DNA of 64,000 nucleotides from CAWHOW01 sp963831005 (GTDB lineage: Bacteria; Bacteroidota; Bacteroidia; Bacteroidales; CG2-30-32-10). The position numbers and the translations under genes were made by a program. Below, in pieces: positions 9,592 to 19,522 of the stretch (positions are counted from its first letter, which is position 1; each line of letters begins with the position of its first letter). Where the stretch lies: positions 1 to 64,000 of the forward strand of contig CAWHOW010000016.1 of the NCBI GenBank assembly GCA_963831005.1. The letters are read 5' to 3'. The notes beneath the pieces were generated by a model. It ran no database searches. It worked only from the letters and a program-made list of their open reading frames with translations, and had not been told where the DNA came from.

Positions 9592-11310
9592 ATGAAAAAA
9601 CTATATATTTTTTCTGCGCTTATTGCTTTCTTTTTTTTAAACTTAAACTGCTTTTCTCAAACTCCTAAATGGCAATGGGCGCATAGCGCAAGCAGCTATC
9701 CTGTGCCTGGCACGGGTGGTTATGGTAACAGCATAAGTAGTGATGCAAGTGCCAATTGTTATGTAACTGGATATTTTTTACCTCCTAATATCGTTTTTGG
9801 TAATGATACTGTTATAGCATCTATTGCTTATAGTAATGTTATGTATATTGTGAAATACGATAGTGTGGGTAATGTGCTTTGGGCAAAATGCCCGGGTGCT
9901 GATAATGGTAGCGAAGGATTTAGTATTTGCACAGACGCAAACGGTAATAGTTATGTAACAGGATATTTTGCAGGGACAGCAATTTTTGGTAGCACTACTT
10001 TAAACGCTCCAGGTACAGGTGATGTGTTTACTGCAAAATATGATAATGCGGGTAATGTAATTTGGGCGAAAGCAGCAGATGCCAATGACCCTAATGGGGG
10101 TTTCGGCATAAGTACTGATGCAAGAGGTAATATTTATGTAACCGGAATATTTGATAGCAAGACAATAACTTTTGATAGTTATACTTTAAATAATTCTTGG
10201 CCATCACTACCCGACTATAATATTTTTTTAGTAAAATATGATCCAAATGGAAATGTTCTGTGGGCGAAAGGTGCAGGTGATTACTATGGTACGAGTAATA
10301 GTAATGAATACAGCACAGGCATAAGTACAGATGTAAACGGAAACAGCTATTTAACAGGATATTTTCGTTACTCAATAACATTTGATACCATAACTTTAAC
10401 AGGTTCAGCAACGGGTAGTCCATCTGTTTTTATAGTAAAATACGACAATGCGGGTAATTTAATTTGGACACGGAGTTCCAGTAGCACTTATCCTTCCGGC
10501 GGGCAAGGTATAGGTATCAGTCTGGATGCAAGTGATAATGTATATGTACTTGGTTACTTTAGTAGCCCAGTATTTTATATCGGAACAGATACTTTAAATC
10601 TGGTTAATGGTTCATCTCCTTTTATAGCTAAATATGACAACGCAGGTGATTTTCGTTGGGCAAAAAGTGCAGCATATGGTGTGGGGGGTAGTGGTAGTGT
10701 TCAATCAAACGGTATAAGTACTGATTCAAAAGGAAATAGTTACCTAACAGGAGATATTTCCGGTGTAGTTGCTTTTGGCAGTATAAATTTATTTAGCAAT
10801 GGCAGCTCTGATATTTTTGTTGCAAAATATGACAGCACAGGTAATGCGCTTTGGGCAAAAGGCGCTGGGGGAACAGGGGCTGATCAGGGTTATGGCATAA
10901 GTGTAAATGATAATGGAGATTGTTTTGTAACTGGCAATTTCCAAAGCGCTTCAATGATGTTCGACAGTATTACAGTAAATAATACAAATATTTATAGCTC
11001 ACCTTATAATGTTTTTGTAGCAAAGTTATTTGGCAATAACACTTCTGGAATAAAGGAAGAAAATTTCGGGAAAGATATAAATGTTTTTCCCAACCCAACA
11101 AGCGGTGTATTCAATTTGCAAATAAATAATAATGATTATTTGAAAGTGCGTAACATTGAAATATACAATGTTTATGGTGCTTGCATTCACAGGCAATTAT
11201 GCAATTCTGTAATACAACAAATTGATTTTAGCTCTCAACCAAACGGAGTTTATTTTCTACAGATGAATTTACCAAGTGGTATTTTGGTGAAAAAGATAGT
11301 GAAAGAGTAA
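9592..11310 (+). CDS. Secreted SBBP beta-propeller repeat protein, type A T9SS cargo
   Basis: 572 residues from ATG 9592, chosen because it begins the signal peptide MKKLYIFSALIAFFFLNLNC...FSQ; an upstream GTG frame adds 34 residues without it. The body holds about seven SBBP units of roughly 60 residues (G-I-S-x-D-x-x-G-N-x-Y-V-T-G-x-F ... F-x-A-K-Y-D-x-x-G-N-x-x-W-A-K), which fold as beta-propeller blades. Residues about 495-572 are a type A sorting domain (VFPNPTSGVFNLQI ... NGVYFLQM ... LVKKIVKE). Expected to be secreted or surface-anchored by T9SS; ligand unknown. TATCTTTG at 9559-9566 is a candidate -7 element but no TTG sits at the right distance. The next gene starts 6 bp downstream. 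Confidence 0.85.
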   Translation: MKKLYIFSALIAFFFLNLNCFSQTPKWQWAHSASSYPVPGTGGYGNSISSDASANCYVTGYFLPPNIVFGNDTVIASIAYSNVMYIVKYDSVGNVLWAKCPGADNGSEGFSICTDANGNSYVTGYFAGTAIFGSTTLNAPGTGDVFTAKYDNAGNVIWAKAADANDPNGGFGISTDARGNIYVTGIFDSKTITFDSYTLNNSWPSLPDYNIFLVKYDPNGNVLWAKGAGDYYGTSNSNEYSTGISTDVNGNSYLTGYFRYSITFDTITLTGSATGSPSVFIVKYDNAGNLIWTRSSSSTYPSGGQGIGISLDASDNVYVLGYFSSPVFYIGTDTLNLVNGSSPFIAKYDNAGDFRWAKSAAYGVGGSGSVQSNGISTDSKGNSYLTGDISGVVAFGSINLFSNGSSDIFVAKYDSTGNALWAKGAGGTGADQGYGISVNDNGDCFVTGNFQSASMMFDSITVNNTNIYSSPYNVFVAKLFGNNTSGIKEENFGKDINVFPNPTSGVFNLQINNNDYLKVRNIEIYNVYGACIHRQLCNSVIQQIDFSSQPNGVYFLQMNLPSGILVKKIVKE

Positions 11311-11316
11311 TATTTT

Positions 11317-12582
11317 ATGAGGTTTTTTTTCTTGGCTTGTTTATTTCAGTTATTATTCTTCAATATTCTATTTTCTCAAACAATTAATATTAATTCCATA
11401 ACATGGACGAGGCAAAGTAGCGGTGATAATGGTTATACCCTGGATGGGATTCAGATGATTTCTTCACGGGCAAAATTATTAGACACGAATAACTTCAGTT
11501 CATCCGGCACATATCCAAAGGCAATTTCAATATTTGATGGATATGGAACAACAGGTAGTTTAACACAAATATCAACTGTTCCGGTAAATCATATTTTTCT
11601 CTTTGGAGGCTTTATTATAAATGACGGATTCACACAGCCATTCACTGCTGTAGAGATTGATTCTCTTTATAATTGGTCGAAACGCGGCGGTAAATTAATT
11701 ATTGCAGCAAATGCCAATGCCGCCGGATATGACTTATCTATTCTAAATTCTAAATGGGGTTTCCATGACACATTAAAAGTTCCAAGCTATCTGATTCCTA
11801 CTTCAGAAGGAAATAGTTCTGCTATTTTTAATGGTCCGTTCGGAACAGTTTCTTATGCTAATCAGGGAGGTTATATTCAAGGATATTTTGATGTTATACC
11901 GGCTAACTCCAAGATTTTGGCAACAGACCCTAATACTGGAAAACCTACTTTATTCCTTGATTGCAATACACTTGATTTAATTGCAGCGGATGTGGATGTT
12001 TATACTGGTCTTGGAGGAATATCAACTGGAAGTGCCATAAATAATATGCAAGATATATTTTGGGCAAACACAATTACATTTATGGATAAATTGCAAAACC
12101 CTCCGGTAATAACTTATGACGGAACTAATTTATCTTGTACGAACACTTATTCAAATTATCAATGGTACTTAAATGGTGATTCTATTACAGGTGCAAATAA
12201 TCAAGAATATTTTGCCACACAAAATGGTTCATATTCTGTTAAAGTAATTTTAGATTGTGGGTGTGAGGTTCTTTCAAATGCTATAGTTGTTGACATTTCA
12301 TTACCTGAAGATACATTAATCGTTCCTAATGCATTTATACCCAATGGCAGTGGTGCGAATGCTATTTTTAAAGCACAAGGGCAAAATATAAAAACATTTC
12401 AAGGCACAATCATTAACCGTTGGGGTCAAACACTCTACAAATGGAATGATATAAATAAAGGTTGGGATGGAGAATACAAAGGGCAAGCTATTTCGGCAGG
12501 AGCATATTTCTTTGTAATTTCAGTAGCTTATATAGATGGAAAAACAGAGGAAAAACATGGGAGTGTGGAAGTAATAAGATAA
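11317..12582 (+). CDS. Secreted protein with gliding-motility-type (type B) C-terminal domain
   Basis: 421 residues. Signal peptide 1-20 (LLFFNILFSQ). Residues about 25-265 contain a Rossmann-like strand pattern (KLIIAANANAAGYDLSILNSKWGF) in which a stretch of glycine-rich strands is set out as in secreted ThuA/GATase-like domains; I cannot name the family. An Ig-like segment follows (SNYQWYLNGDSITGAN, about 280-320). The C-terminus is type B: VPNAFIPNGSGANAIF, INRWGQTLYKW, GWDGEYKG. It is 6 bp from the SBBP gene, so the two are probably one transcript encoding two surface proteins with different sorting signals. Confidence 0.75.
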   Translation: MRFFFLACLFQLLFFNILFSQTININSITWTRQSSGDNGYTLDGIQMISSRAKLLDTNNFSSSGTYPKAISIFDGYGTTGSLTQISTVPVNHIFLFGGFIINDGFTQPFTAVEIDSLYNWSKRGGKLIIAANANAAGYDLSILNSKWGFHDTLKVPSYLIPTSEGNSSAIFNGPFGTVSYANQGGYIQGYFDVIPANSKILATDPNTGKPTLFLDCNTLDLIAADVDVYTGLGGISTGSAINNMQDIFWANTITFMDKLQNPPVITYDGTNLSCTNTYSNYQWYLNGDSITGANNQEYFATQNGSYSVKVILDCGCEVLSNAIVVDISLPEDTLIVPNAFIPNGSGANAIFKAQGQNIKTFQGTIINRWGQTLYKWNDINKGWDGEYKGQAISAGAYFFVISVAYIDGKTEEKHGSVEVIR

Positions 12583-12625
12583 CTAGGATATTTACTTCTT
12601 GCCACTAAGTTGTATCTTTGTGGTC

Positions 12626-13446
12626 ATGGTGTATCCAAGAGATCAAATGGAATTTGAGAAAACCTTCAATACTGATGAAAATTGTCTTAAATACCTGATT
12701 GAGATAAAATGGCCATCAGGATTTGAATGCGATAAATGTCATGGCAGGGTATACTGGATTATAACACGACGAAGAATAAAATGTAAGAATTGCAAAGATT
12801 TATTATCCTTACTTTCAGGAACGTTCTTTGAACAAACGAATAAGCCATTAACAATATGGTTCAGGGCAATTTGGTGGATGATTGCTCAAAAGAATGGCGT
12901 TAGTGCATCAGGATTACAAAGAATACTGGGAATAGGAAGCTATAAAACAGCTTGGATTTGGCTACATAAGTTACGCGGTCTTATGGTTTTCCCAAATCGT
13001 GATTTGCTACATGGGAAAATTGAAATGGATGAAACATTGATTGGAGGAGCAACTGAAGGTAAAAGAGGACGTGGCGCTGAAAACAAGACTATTGTTGCAA
13101 TTGCTGTCGAGCTTCTTCCAAAAGGTACGGGGAGAGTTCGATTGAAAGTCGTTCCGGATTTTTCAGGAAAGAGTTTGTTACATTTCATTCGGGAGAATAT
13201 TGAGAAAGACTCTACAGTTGTTACAGATGCCTGGACTGGATATTCACAATTAAAAAGAAAAGGATACCAACATGTTGTAAAGAACTAGACAATTGTAACA
13301 AATCAAGAAGAAATGTTACCCCATGTGCATAGAATATCTGGCTTATTAAAGAGATGGCTTCTTGGTACTCATCAGAATTTTGCTAGTCCTGAAAGATTGC
13401 AAAAATATCTTGACGAGTTTACCTTTCGTTATAACAGGCCCAGGTC
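12626..13446 (+). pseudogene. IS1595-family transposase, broken
   Basis: ATG 12626 begins an IS1595-type protein with an N-terminal zinc-ribbon (FECDKCHGRVY ... KCKNCKD) and a DDE core (IEMDETLIGG; TVVTDAWTGYSQL). A TAG stop at 13286-13288 breaks the frame after HVVKN; the same frame continues with the expected family tail (MLPHVHRISGLLKRWLLGTH, FTFRYNRPRS) to about 13446. The sequence then runs into a T9SS sorting-domain fragment in another frame. No clear terminal inverted repeats were found. The element is therefore dead: premature stop plus missing 3' end. Confidence 0.8.
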
Positions 13447-13550
13447 AAATAAAAATCTCAAGCAGTAATCTTTCGGCAGGTATTTATTCTTACAGTTTAA
13501 TAATTAATGGAAACTTGGTTGATACCAAACGAATGGAAAAAGTTAAGTAA
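13447..13550 (+). pseudogene. T9SS sorting-domain tail fused behind the broken transposase
   Basis: The frame gives GQIKISSSNLSAGIYSYSLI and ends LVDTKRMEKVK, the end of a type A sorting domain and close to the orphan tail at 9352-9489. It has no start of its own and directly abuts the end of IS1595 homology. A secreted-protein gene was probably interrupted or deleted by the insertion event. Confidence 0.7.
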
Positions 13551-13565
13551 TTCTATCTTTTAATA

Positions 13566-13609
13566 GGTATAGGCGCTTTGACGTTTCTCGGTGTCTATAC
13601 CCTTTTTTT
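13566..13609 (+). terminator. Rho-independent terminator
   Basis: Stem GGTATAGGCGC / GTGTCTATACC (11 bp with two G-U pairs, 13566-13602) followed by seven T. It terminates transcription arriving from the sorting-domain remnant. Confidence 0.75.
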
Positions 13610-13646
13610 AATTATATTTGTTAACTCTTTTTAAAAATTAAGTACT

Positions 13647-14531
13647 ATGAAAAAGTTGTTATTTTTTTTAGCCATTCTGTTGATGAGTATACAGACTTAT
13701 GCCCAGTTTATTCTTGAACATACATACGATAGTACAGGATATTTTCAACGGCAGAATAGGGAACAGGATTATGGGTTACAACTATTTTACCTTGTTAATC
13801 TTGAAATTGATGGTGATAAATATGTGCAAATCAATAAACCGGCACAAACAATTAAGTTTTATAATTTGAACCATACACTTTGGAAAAGCATAAGCTATTC
13901 AAATGTTTCCACAAACATTGGCCCTGCCCCCAGTAATGACAAAGACTTTTGTTCCATTTTATATATTACTCAAAGTCTTTTTAATACGGATGCTAAAATT
14001 GAATTTATGTACACATTTAGTGAGTATTTCTCTATAGGTGATTCGGGTGTATATAGAGCCATTACACAAATTGTAAATGAAGACGATTCAATTCTTTTTA
14101 CAGATACAGCGGCTGCGCCTTTAGTTATGCCAACGTGGCCTAATCAATATTATCCAATTTATAATACCACCGATGGAACTAAAATGATTTTAAGTAATGT
14201 TACAGGAAAGGCGGAAGTTTATTCTTTAAGGGGTACTTTAACGGATAATATCGCGGAAACAAATAAAAAATTATTAGCATCGCTTTCTAATCCTTACCCC
14301 AACCCAAATAATGGCAGCGCTAAAATAGATTATACCTTGCCGCCGGGTGTAAACGAAGGTGAGATAGTTTTTTACAACTTGCAAGGCAACGAAGTAAAAC
14401 GCTTTAAAGTGGATAAAACATTTAATACCTTGCTAATTTCTACTAAGGATATTGCCGCAGGCACGTATTATTACCAACTGCAAACTGCTGGGGAGAGCAG
14501 CGGAGGGAAGAAGATGGTGGTAATAAAATAG
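13647..14531 (+). CDS. Secreted protein of unknown function with type A T9SS sorting domain
   Basis: 294 residues; signal peptide MKKLLFFLAILLMSIQTYAQ. The central part (about 25-200) is beta-rich without recognisable motifs. It shows DGDKYVQINKPAQTIKFYNL, a pattern seen in T9SS proteins whose passenger records calcium-binding-like strands, but I cannot assign a family. The C-terminus is a type A domain (LSNPYPNPNNGSAKIDYTLP ... AAGTYYYQLQ ... KKMVVIK). TATATTTG at 13613-13620 is a good -7 element 26 bp before the start, although no TTG lies 19-21 bp upstream of it. It is followed after 50 bp of repeat-like sequence by a truncated glycoside hydrolase. Confidence 0.75.
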   Translation: MKKLLFFLAILLMSIQTYAQFILEHTYDSTGYFQRQNREQDYGLQLFYLVNLEIDGDKYVQINKPAQTIKFYNLNHTLWKSISYSNVSTNIGPAPSNDKDFCSILYITQSLFNTDAKIEFMYTFSEYFSIGDSGVYRAITQIVNEDDSILFTDTAAAPLVMPTWPNQYYPIYNTTDGTKMILSNVTGKAEVYSLRGTLTDNIAETNKKLLASLSNPYPNPNNGSAKIDYTLPPGVNEGEIVFYNLQGNEVKRFKVDKTFNTLLISTKDIAAGTYYYQLQTAGESSGGKKMVVIK

Positions 14532-14610
14532 TAAGCAGTCTGCCGCTGCGGAGCAGTCAATAAGCAAACGGTAATCTGCCAATATTGCACTCGTCAGGAG
14601 ACGAGCGCGA
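14532..14610. repeat. Short palindromic repeat remnants between two cargo genes
   Basis: It holds agtctgccgctgcggagcag and then actcgtcaggagacgagcgcg, two small hairpin-forming strings. The second (ACTCGTC..GACGAGC) lies where the first part of the downstream hydrolase should be, so it may mark the deletion junction. Confidence 0.45.
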
Positions 14611-14626
14611 ACTGGGCGCTGATTAT

Positions 14627-16375
14627 ATGACTGATATAGAAAAATATTTTGCGGATGATAATAGTTCACATGGATTACGTTATTACTGGAAGCGCCGTTA
14701 TAAATATATTTTATCGCGCTACGGCTATTCTGTTAACCTTGCCGCACTTGAAACATTTAATGAGATTGACCAGGTACTGGGTTATAATTCTGTTGATATT
14801 ACTTCAACTTCAACCGATTGTGGAGGAAATAGAACATACTGGAATGCAGATCCAGCTTTGCCGGGTTTAATTACAAACTGGCACAATGATATACTGAATT
14901 ATGCAAAGAACACATTAATGAATAATGCGAATAAGCACCTGGCAATGGTAAGTTATTGCAGTGCAGGCGGCGCAAACCCATCTGTTTATTACGGCTTGCT
15001 TACAAATTCGTTTATTGATATAGCTGATATACATGATTACGACGATAGTAAAACCATATTCAATAATTCATTCGGTATTGTGTCAACTTTAGTACGCAAC
15101 ACATTGGCTTTAAACAAACCTTTTCATTTTGGGGAATTCAGTGCGTATGGGAATATTTATGTTTCAGGGTTAAGCAGTACGAGGGATTCTGACACTATGC
15201 AATATTTTAATCATGAAGAAAAAATTAAAAATATTGCGCCGGGCGACCCTTTAACTTACTTTTATTTCAATAATTACGACATTTCGTTCCATAACGAACT
15301 TTGGGCTTCCGCGTTTATGGGAACCTACTCTACAGGGCTTAATTATGCATGGAACACCGTGCATTGGTGGCCTATTTCTAACCCAACACGGGCTTATTAC
15401 ACCGCCACTGATTTTGCGACTGTTGATAATGTTTTAGGGGATCAACAATCTCCTCCTTTATTATTGCCGGGTAATCAGACAATAAATTTTACTAACAAAA
15501 AAATCTATCATAATTTTAAACCGTTAAGTGATTTCATGACACAATCACCGGGTATTGATTTTAAACAACATTACACGCCTTATGAGCTTTTTGGCGATGG
15601 AAGCACTACTAATAGTGATTATACTCATTATTGTGAATATATTAGTCCTGGCGTTCCAATTCTAGATGATAACGGCGATATTCTTACTACTGCTACACTA
15701 GAATGTTATTATCTGGTAAATGATGATGCCACTAATGCTTATGGATGGGTTCATAATTTGGATTATTTCTGGCATAATAACTATTATTATTATTCTGATG
15801 GTACTACTGGTACAGGTAGTATAAATTATGAGAAGCTAAATGGATGCACTGTACCATACGGTACTACTCTTTCTTTTCCTTTGCCGGATTTTGCAGAGCC
15901 TGCTGATTATATTATTAGTTTTTATCCTACACGTACTGGTTCATATTCGGTACCGGCATACGCTGTTATTCCCAGCACTACAAATGGTCTTGATATAGGT
16001 CCTTCAATTCAAAATTATTTTACGTACAGTGGGTATCAGCCTAATGATACTATTCATGTTGATGTCGCATTTGAAATAGAAGTATCGCTAGAAAGTACGC
16101 ACAAAACTACTAATGTGGAAAATAAACAAAACGATACCATTGATTTTAATGTTTTAATTTCGCCCAATCCTTCCGATGGAATTTATTATATTAAAGTAAA
16201 TAAAACAGGATTATATAATATTTCAGTTTATAATTCTATCGGAGATATAATTCTTGTTGAAAACGAGATCAATAAAAACACTGATATGGATTTAAGCAAT
16301 CAACCGGCTGGTATATATTATGTGAAGGTTTCAGAAGGAAATAATATTAAACATTTTAAATTAATAAAAAGATGA
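14627..16375 (+). CDS. 5'-truncated glycoside hydrolase (GH5-like TIM barrel) with T9SS tail
   Basis: The frame is open from 14585 but the first plausible ATG is 14627. The protein lacks a signal peptide and the first beta/alpha units of a TIM barrel. It starts near RYYWKRRYKYILSRYGYSVN and shows the acid/base glutamate motif ETFNEID (after beta-4) and the nucleophile motif FHFGEFS (after beta-7), with FIDIADIHDY between, as in clan GH-A enzymes. A C-terminal type A sorting domain follows (ISPNPSDGIYYIKV ... QPAGIYYVKV ... KHFKLIKR). Secreted cargo without a signal peptide cannot reach T9SS, so this is probably inactive. The stop overlaps the next start (ATGA at 16372-16375). Confidence 0.65.
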   Translation: MTDIEKYFADDNSSHGLRYYWKRRYKYILSRYGYSVNLAALETFNEIDQVLGYNSVDITSTSTDCGGNRTYWNADPALPGLITNWHNDILNYAKNTLMNNANKHLAMVSYCSAGGANPSVYYGLLTNSFIDIADIHDYDDSKTIFNNSFGIVSTLVRNTLALNKPFHFGEFSAYGNIYVSGLSSTRDSDTMQYFNHEEKIKNIAPGDPLTYFYFNNYDISFHNELWASAFMGTYSTGLNYAWNTVHWWPISNPTRAYYTATDFATVDNVLGDQQSPPLLLPGNQTINFTNKKIYHNFKPLSDFMTQSPGIDFKQHYTPYELFGDGSTTNSDYTHYCEYISPGVPILDDNGDILTTATLECYYLVNDDATNAYGWVHNLDYFWHNNYYYYSDGTTGTGSINYEKLNGCTVPYGTTLSFPLPDFAEPADYIISFYPTRTGSYSVPAYAVIPSTTNGLDIGPSIQNYFTYSGYQPNDTIHVDVAFEIEVSLESTHKTTNVENKQNDTIDFNVLISPNPSDGIYYIKVNKTGLYNISVYNSIGDIILVENEINKNTDMDLSNQPAGIYYVKVSEGNNIKHFKLIKR

Positions 16376-17928
16376 AATATAACAAAATCATATTAATTAT
16401 ATTTATTTTTATAAGTATATCTGATGCATCTGGACAGAGTATTACATTTAAAAAGGTTTATCCTGGATTAATTGGTTCAGATCCTAATATTTATTATGTT
16501 TCGTGCAAACCTATTAATAACGATAAAACCTTCTTGATAAATGTTTCCGGTATGAAATTAATAAAAATTAATGAATACGGGACAATTACATTAACAAAAA
16601 ACTATTTGAATTATGGTTATATAAATCATTCAATTTTTAATAATAATACACTAACATTTTATTCCGATTTGGGGAACTATAAAAAGTTATTAAAACTTGA
16701 TACTTCATTAAACGTATTATCATCAATACAATATGATAGCATAAACTGGTGGCAGTCTATTGATAGAAAAGTAATTTGTCTTGCACATAATGCTGAATTA
16801 TTATTAAGTGGTGGCCGGGGTATTTTGAAGCCAGTTATTGTTAAGGCTGATTCTCTTGGCGATATTTTATGGAGTAAGTATTTTACACCTATTCAAGGCG
16901 GCATACAAGATATTATACAAACGCAGGATAGCGGTTTTGCAATAGCAATGAATTTAAAAAATCTTGGAGCCAGCCTTGTTAAGGCCGATAAAAACGGTAA
17001 TGTACTTTGGGCTAAATCATATTTTCGTCCAAGCGGGTATATTCATAATGTTCTTGAGAATACTGATGGGACTATGATTATAACCGGAAATATTGATAGT
17101 TCATTAGCATCATCACCTTTGTTTTTCGCTAAGTTAGATCAATCGGGTAATATTATTTGGGCAAAAACATTTGGCAATACTGTTAATAATATTAAATGTT
17201 ATGCTTCTTGTACAAAACAAACACAGGACGGAGGTTACATTACTTTAGCTACTCAAGCAAAAAATAATAACCATGATGATTTATTACTGATAAAAACCAA
17301 TGCCAATGGAGATACATTATGGTGCCGTGTTCATGGCAGTGACAGTTCGGCTGAATGGTCTTTTAGTGTGGAACAGTTGAATGATAAAGGGTATATTATA
17401 GCTGGGGGGACTAATGATAATTTAGGTCTGGGAAGTGAAGTTTATTTAGTAAGGTCAGATTCGTTAGGTCATACAGTAAGCCTATGCGAAGAATATAATC
17501 TGCCGATTTCGGTAAATAATATTTCGGTAAATGATAGTAATATTTCAGTTATCTCTATCCCATTTACGGTTACCACCAGTGTTGCCAATACCAGTACACA
17601 AGGTCTTTCCACTTCTGTTTATGATGGCTGTGTTTTAGATAATATAAAAGAGCTAATGGCAGCGCAAGCAGCTCCGCTTATTATTTATCCTAATCCTGCA
17701 ACAAATACAGTAACAATAGAAATCACACAAGCGGCAGTAGGCAATAGGCAGGAAGCAGTCAGTAATATAGAAATATATGATGCGCTTGGCGTGAAGGTTT
17801 ATTCCACCACTAACTACAAACCATCTACTACAAACAATATAGATGTTTCAGCCTTTCCAAACGGAGTATATGTGGTACAAGTGAAAACAGAAAAAGGGAT
17901 CAGTGTTGAAAAATTCATAAAAGAATAA
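16372..17928 (+). CDS. Secreted propeller-like repeat protein, type A T9SS cargo
   Basis: 518 residues, ATG overlapping the previous stop, so probably translated by coupling. Signal peptide 1-22 (IFIFISISDASGQ). The body has about six WAK-type repeats (KADKNGNVLWAKSYF; KLDQSGNIIWAKTF; TNANGDTLWCRVHG), similar to quinoprotein-like beta-propeller blades. The sorting domain starts at IIYPNPATNTVTIEI and ends NGVYVVQVKTEKG..KFIKE. Inside it the stretch AAVGNRQEAVSN looks like translated intergenic-repeat DNA (gcagtaggcaataggcagg) inserted in the loop between two strands. The last codons plus stop (aaagaataa) are repeated in the downstream array. Confidence 0.75.
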   Translation: MKYNKIILIIFIFISISDASGQSITFKKVYPGLIGSDPNIYYVSCKPINNDKTFLINVSGMKLIKINEYGTITLTKNYLNYGYINHSIFNNNTLTFYSDLGNYKKLLKLDTSLNVLSSIQYDSINWWQSIDRKVICLAHNAELLLSGGRGILKPVIVKADSLGDILWSKYFTPIQGGIQDIIQTQDSGFAIAMNLKNLGASLVKADKNGNVLWAKSYFRPSGYIHNVLENTDGTMIITGNIDSSLASSPLFFAKLDQSGNIIWAKTFGNTVNNIKCYASCTKQTQDGGYITLATQAKNNNHDDLLLIKTNANGDTLWCRVHGSDSSAEWSFSVEQLNDKGYIIAGGTNDNLGLGSEVYLVRSDSLGHTVSLCEEYNLPISVNNISVNDSNISVISIPFTVTTSVANTSTQGLSTSVYDGCVLDNIKELMAAQAAPLIIYPNPATNTVTIEITQAAVGNRQEAVSNIEIYDALGVKVYSTTNYKPSTTNNIDVSAFPNGVYVVQVKTEKGISVEKFIKE

Positions 17929-18327
17929 TCAATATCCAACACTCAATGTCCAATAATGAAGTGAATTTCACTTGGAAGTTGGGAATTCGGTGTTGGATAT
18001 TGGAAATTGAGAATCCTTATTTCAGTAGGCAGGTGGCAGCGGCAGTAAGTAGTTAAAAAAGAATAATCAATATCCAACACTCAATGTCCAATGATGAAGT
18101 AAAGAGTTACTTGGAAATTCGGCGTTCGATATTGGATATTGGAAATTGAGAATCCTTATTTCAGTAGACAGGTGGCAGCGGCAGTAAGTAGTTAAAAAAG
18201 AATAATCAATATCCAACACTCAATGTCCAATGATGAAGTAAAGAGTTACTTGGAAATTCGGCGTTCGATATTGGATATTGGAAATTGAGAATCCTTATTT
18301 CAGTAGGCAGGTGGCAGCGGCAGTATG
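17921..18327. repeat. Three tandem copies of a 138-139 bp palindromic repeat
   Basis: Copies begin at about 17921, 18059 and 18198. Each starts with AAGAATAATCAATATCCAAC, contains inverted arms (caatatccaa ... ttggatattgg) and ends with ggtggcagcggcagta. The first copy includes the end of the upstream coding sequence and its stop, so the unit was duplicated from there. Copies 2 and 3 are almost identical and copy 1 is diverged, indicating recent duplication of copy 2/3. Confidence 0.9.
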
Positions 18328-18544
18328 CAGTTAATTTCAGAATGCAGAGATAAGAATTAAAATAGAAATTGGTAGAAACTGGAAATTTGTAGAAATTAAA
18401 AAGCTTTGCGGCGGAGTTTATCCCGATGAAATCGGGACGTGAAAGAATAATTTCGTTAGAAGTAAACAGTTGGCAATTAGAAGTCCGCAAAGAGTAAAGA
18501 ATTGGTGACTGTAAACTGAGGACTGGAGACTGGCGACTATTGGC
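18328..18544. other. Non-coding stretch after the 138-bp array
   Basis: A and G rich, with gcagttaatttcagaatgcag and tatcccgatgaaatcgggacg strings typical of intergenic repeats. I see no gene or terminator. Confidence 0.5.
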
Positions 18545-19510
<966 letters not shown>

Positions 19511-19522
19511 AATTGTAAATTC

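Noticed and set aside
18206..18490. 94-codon minus-strand ORF in the 138-bp repeats
   Set aside because: It is made of the palindromic repeat read in one direction; no signal or domain.
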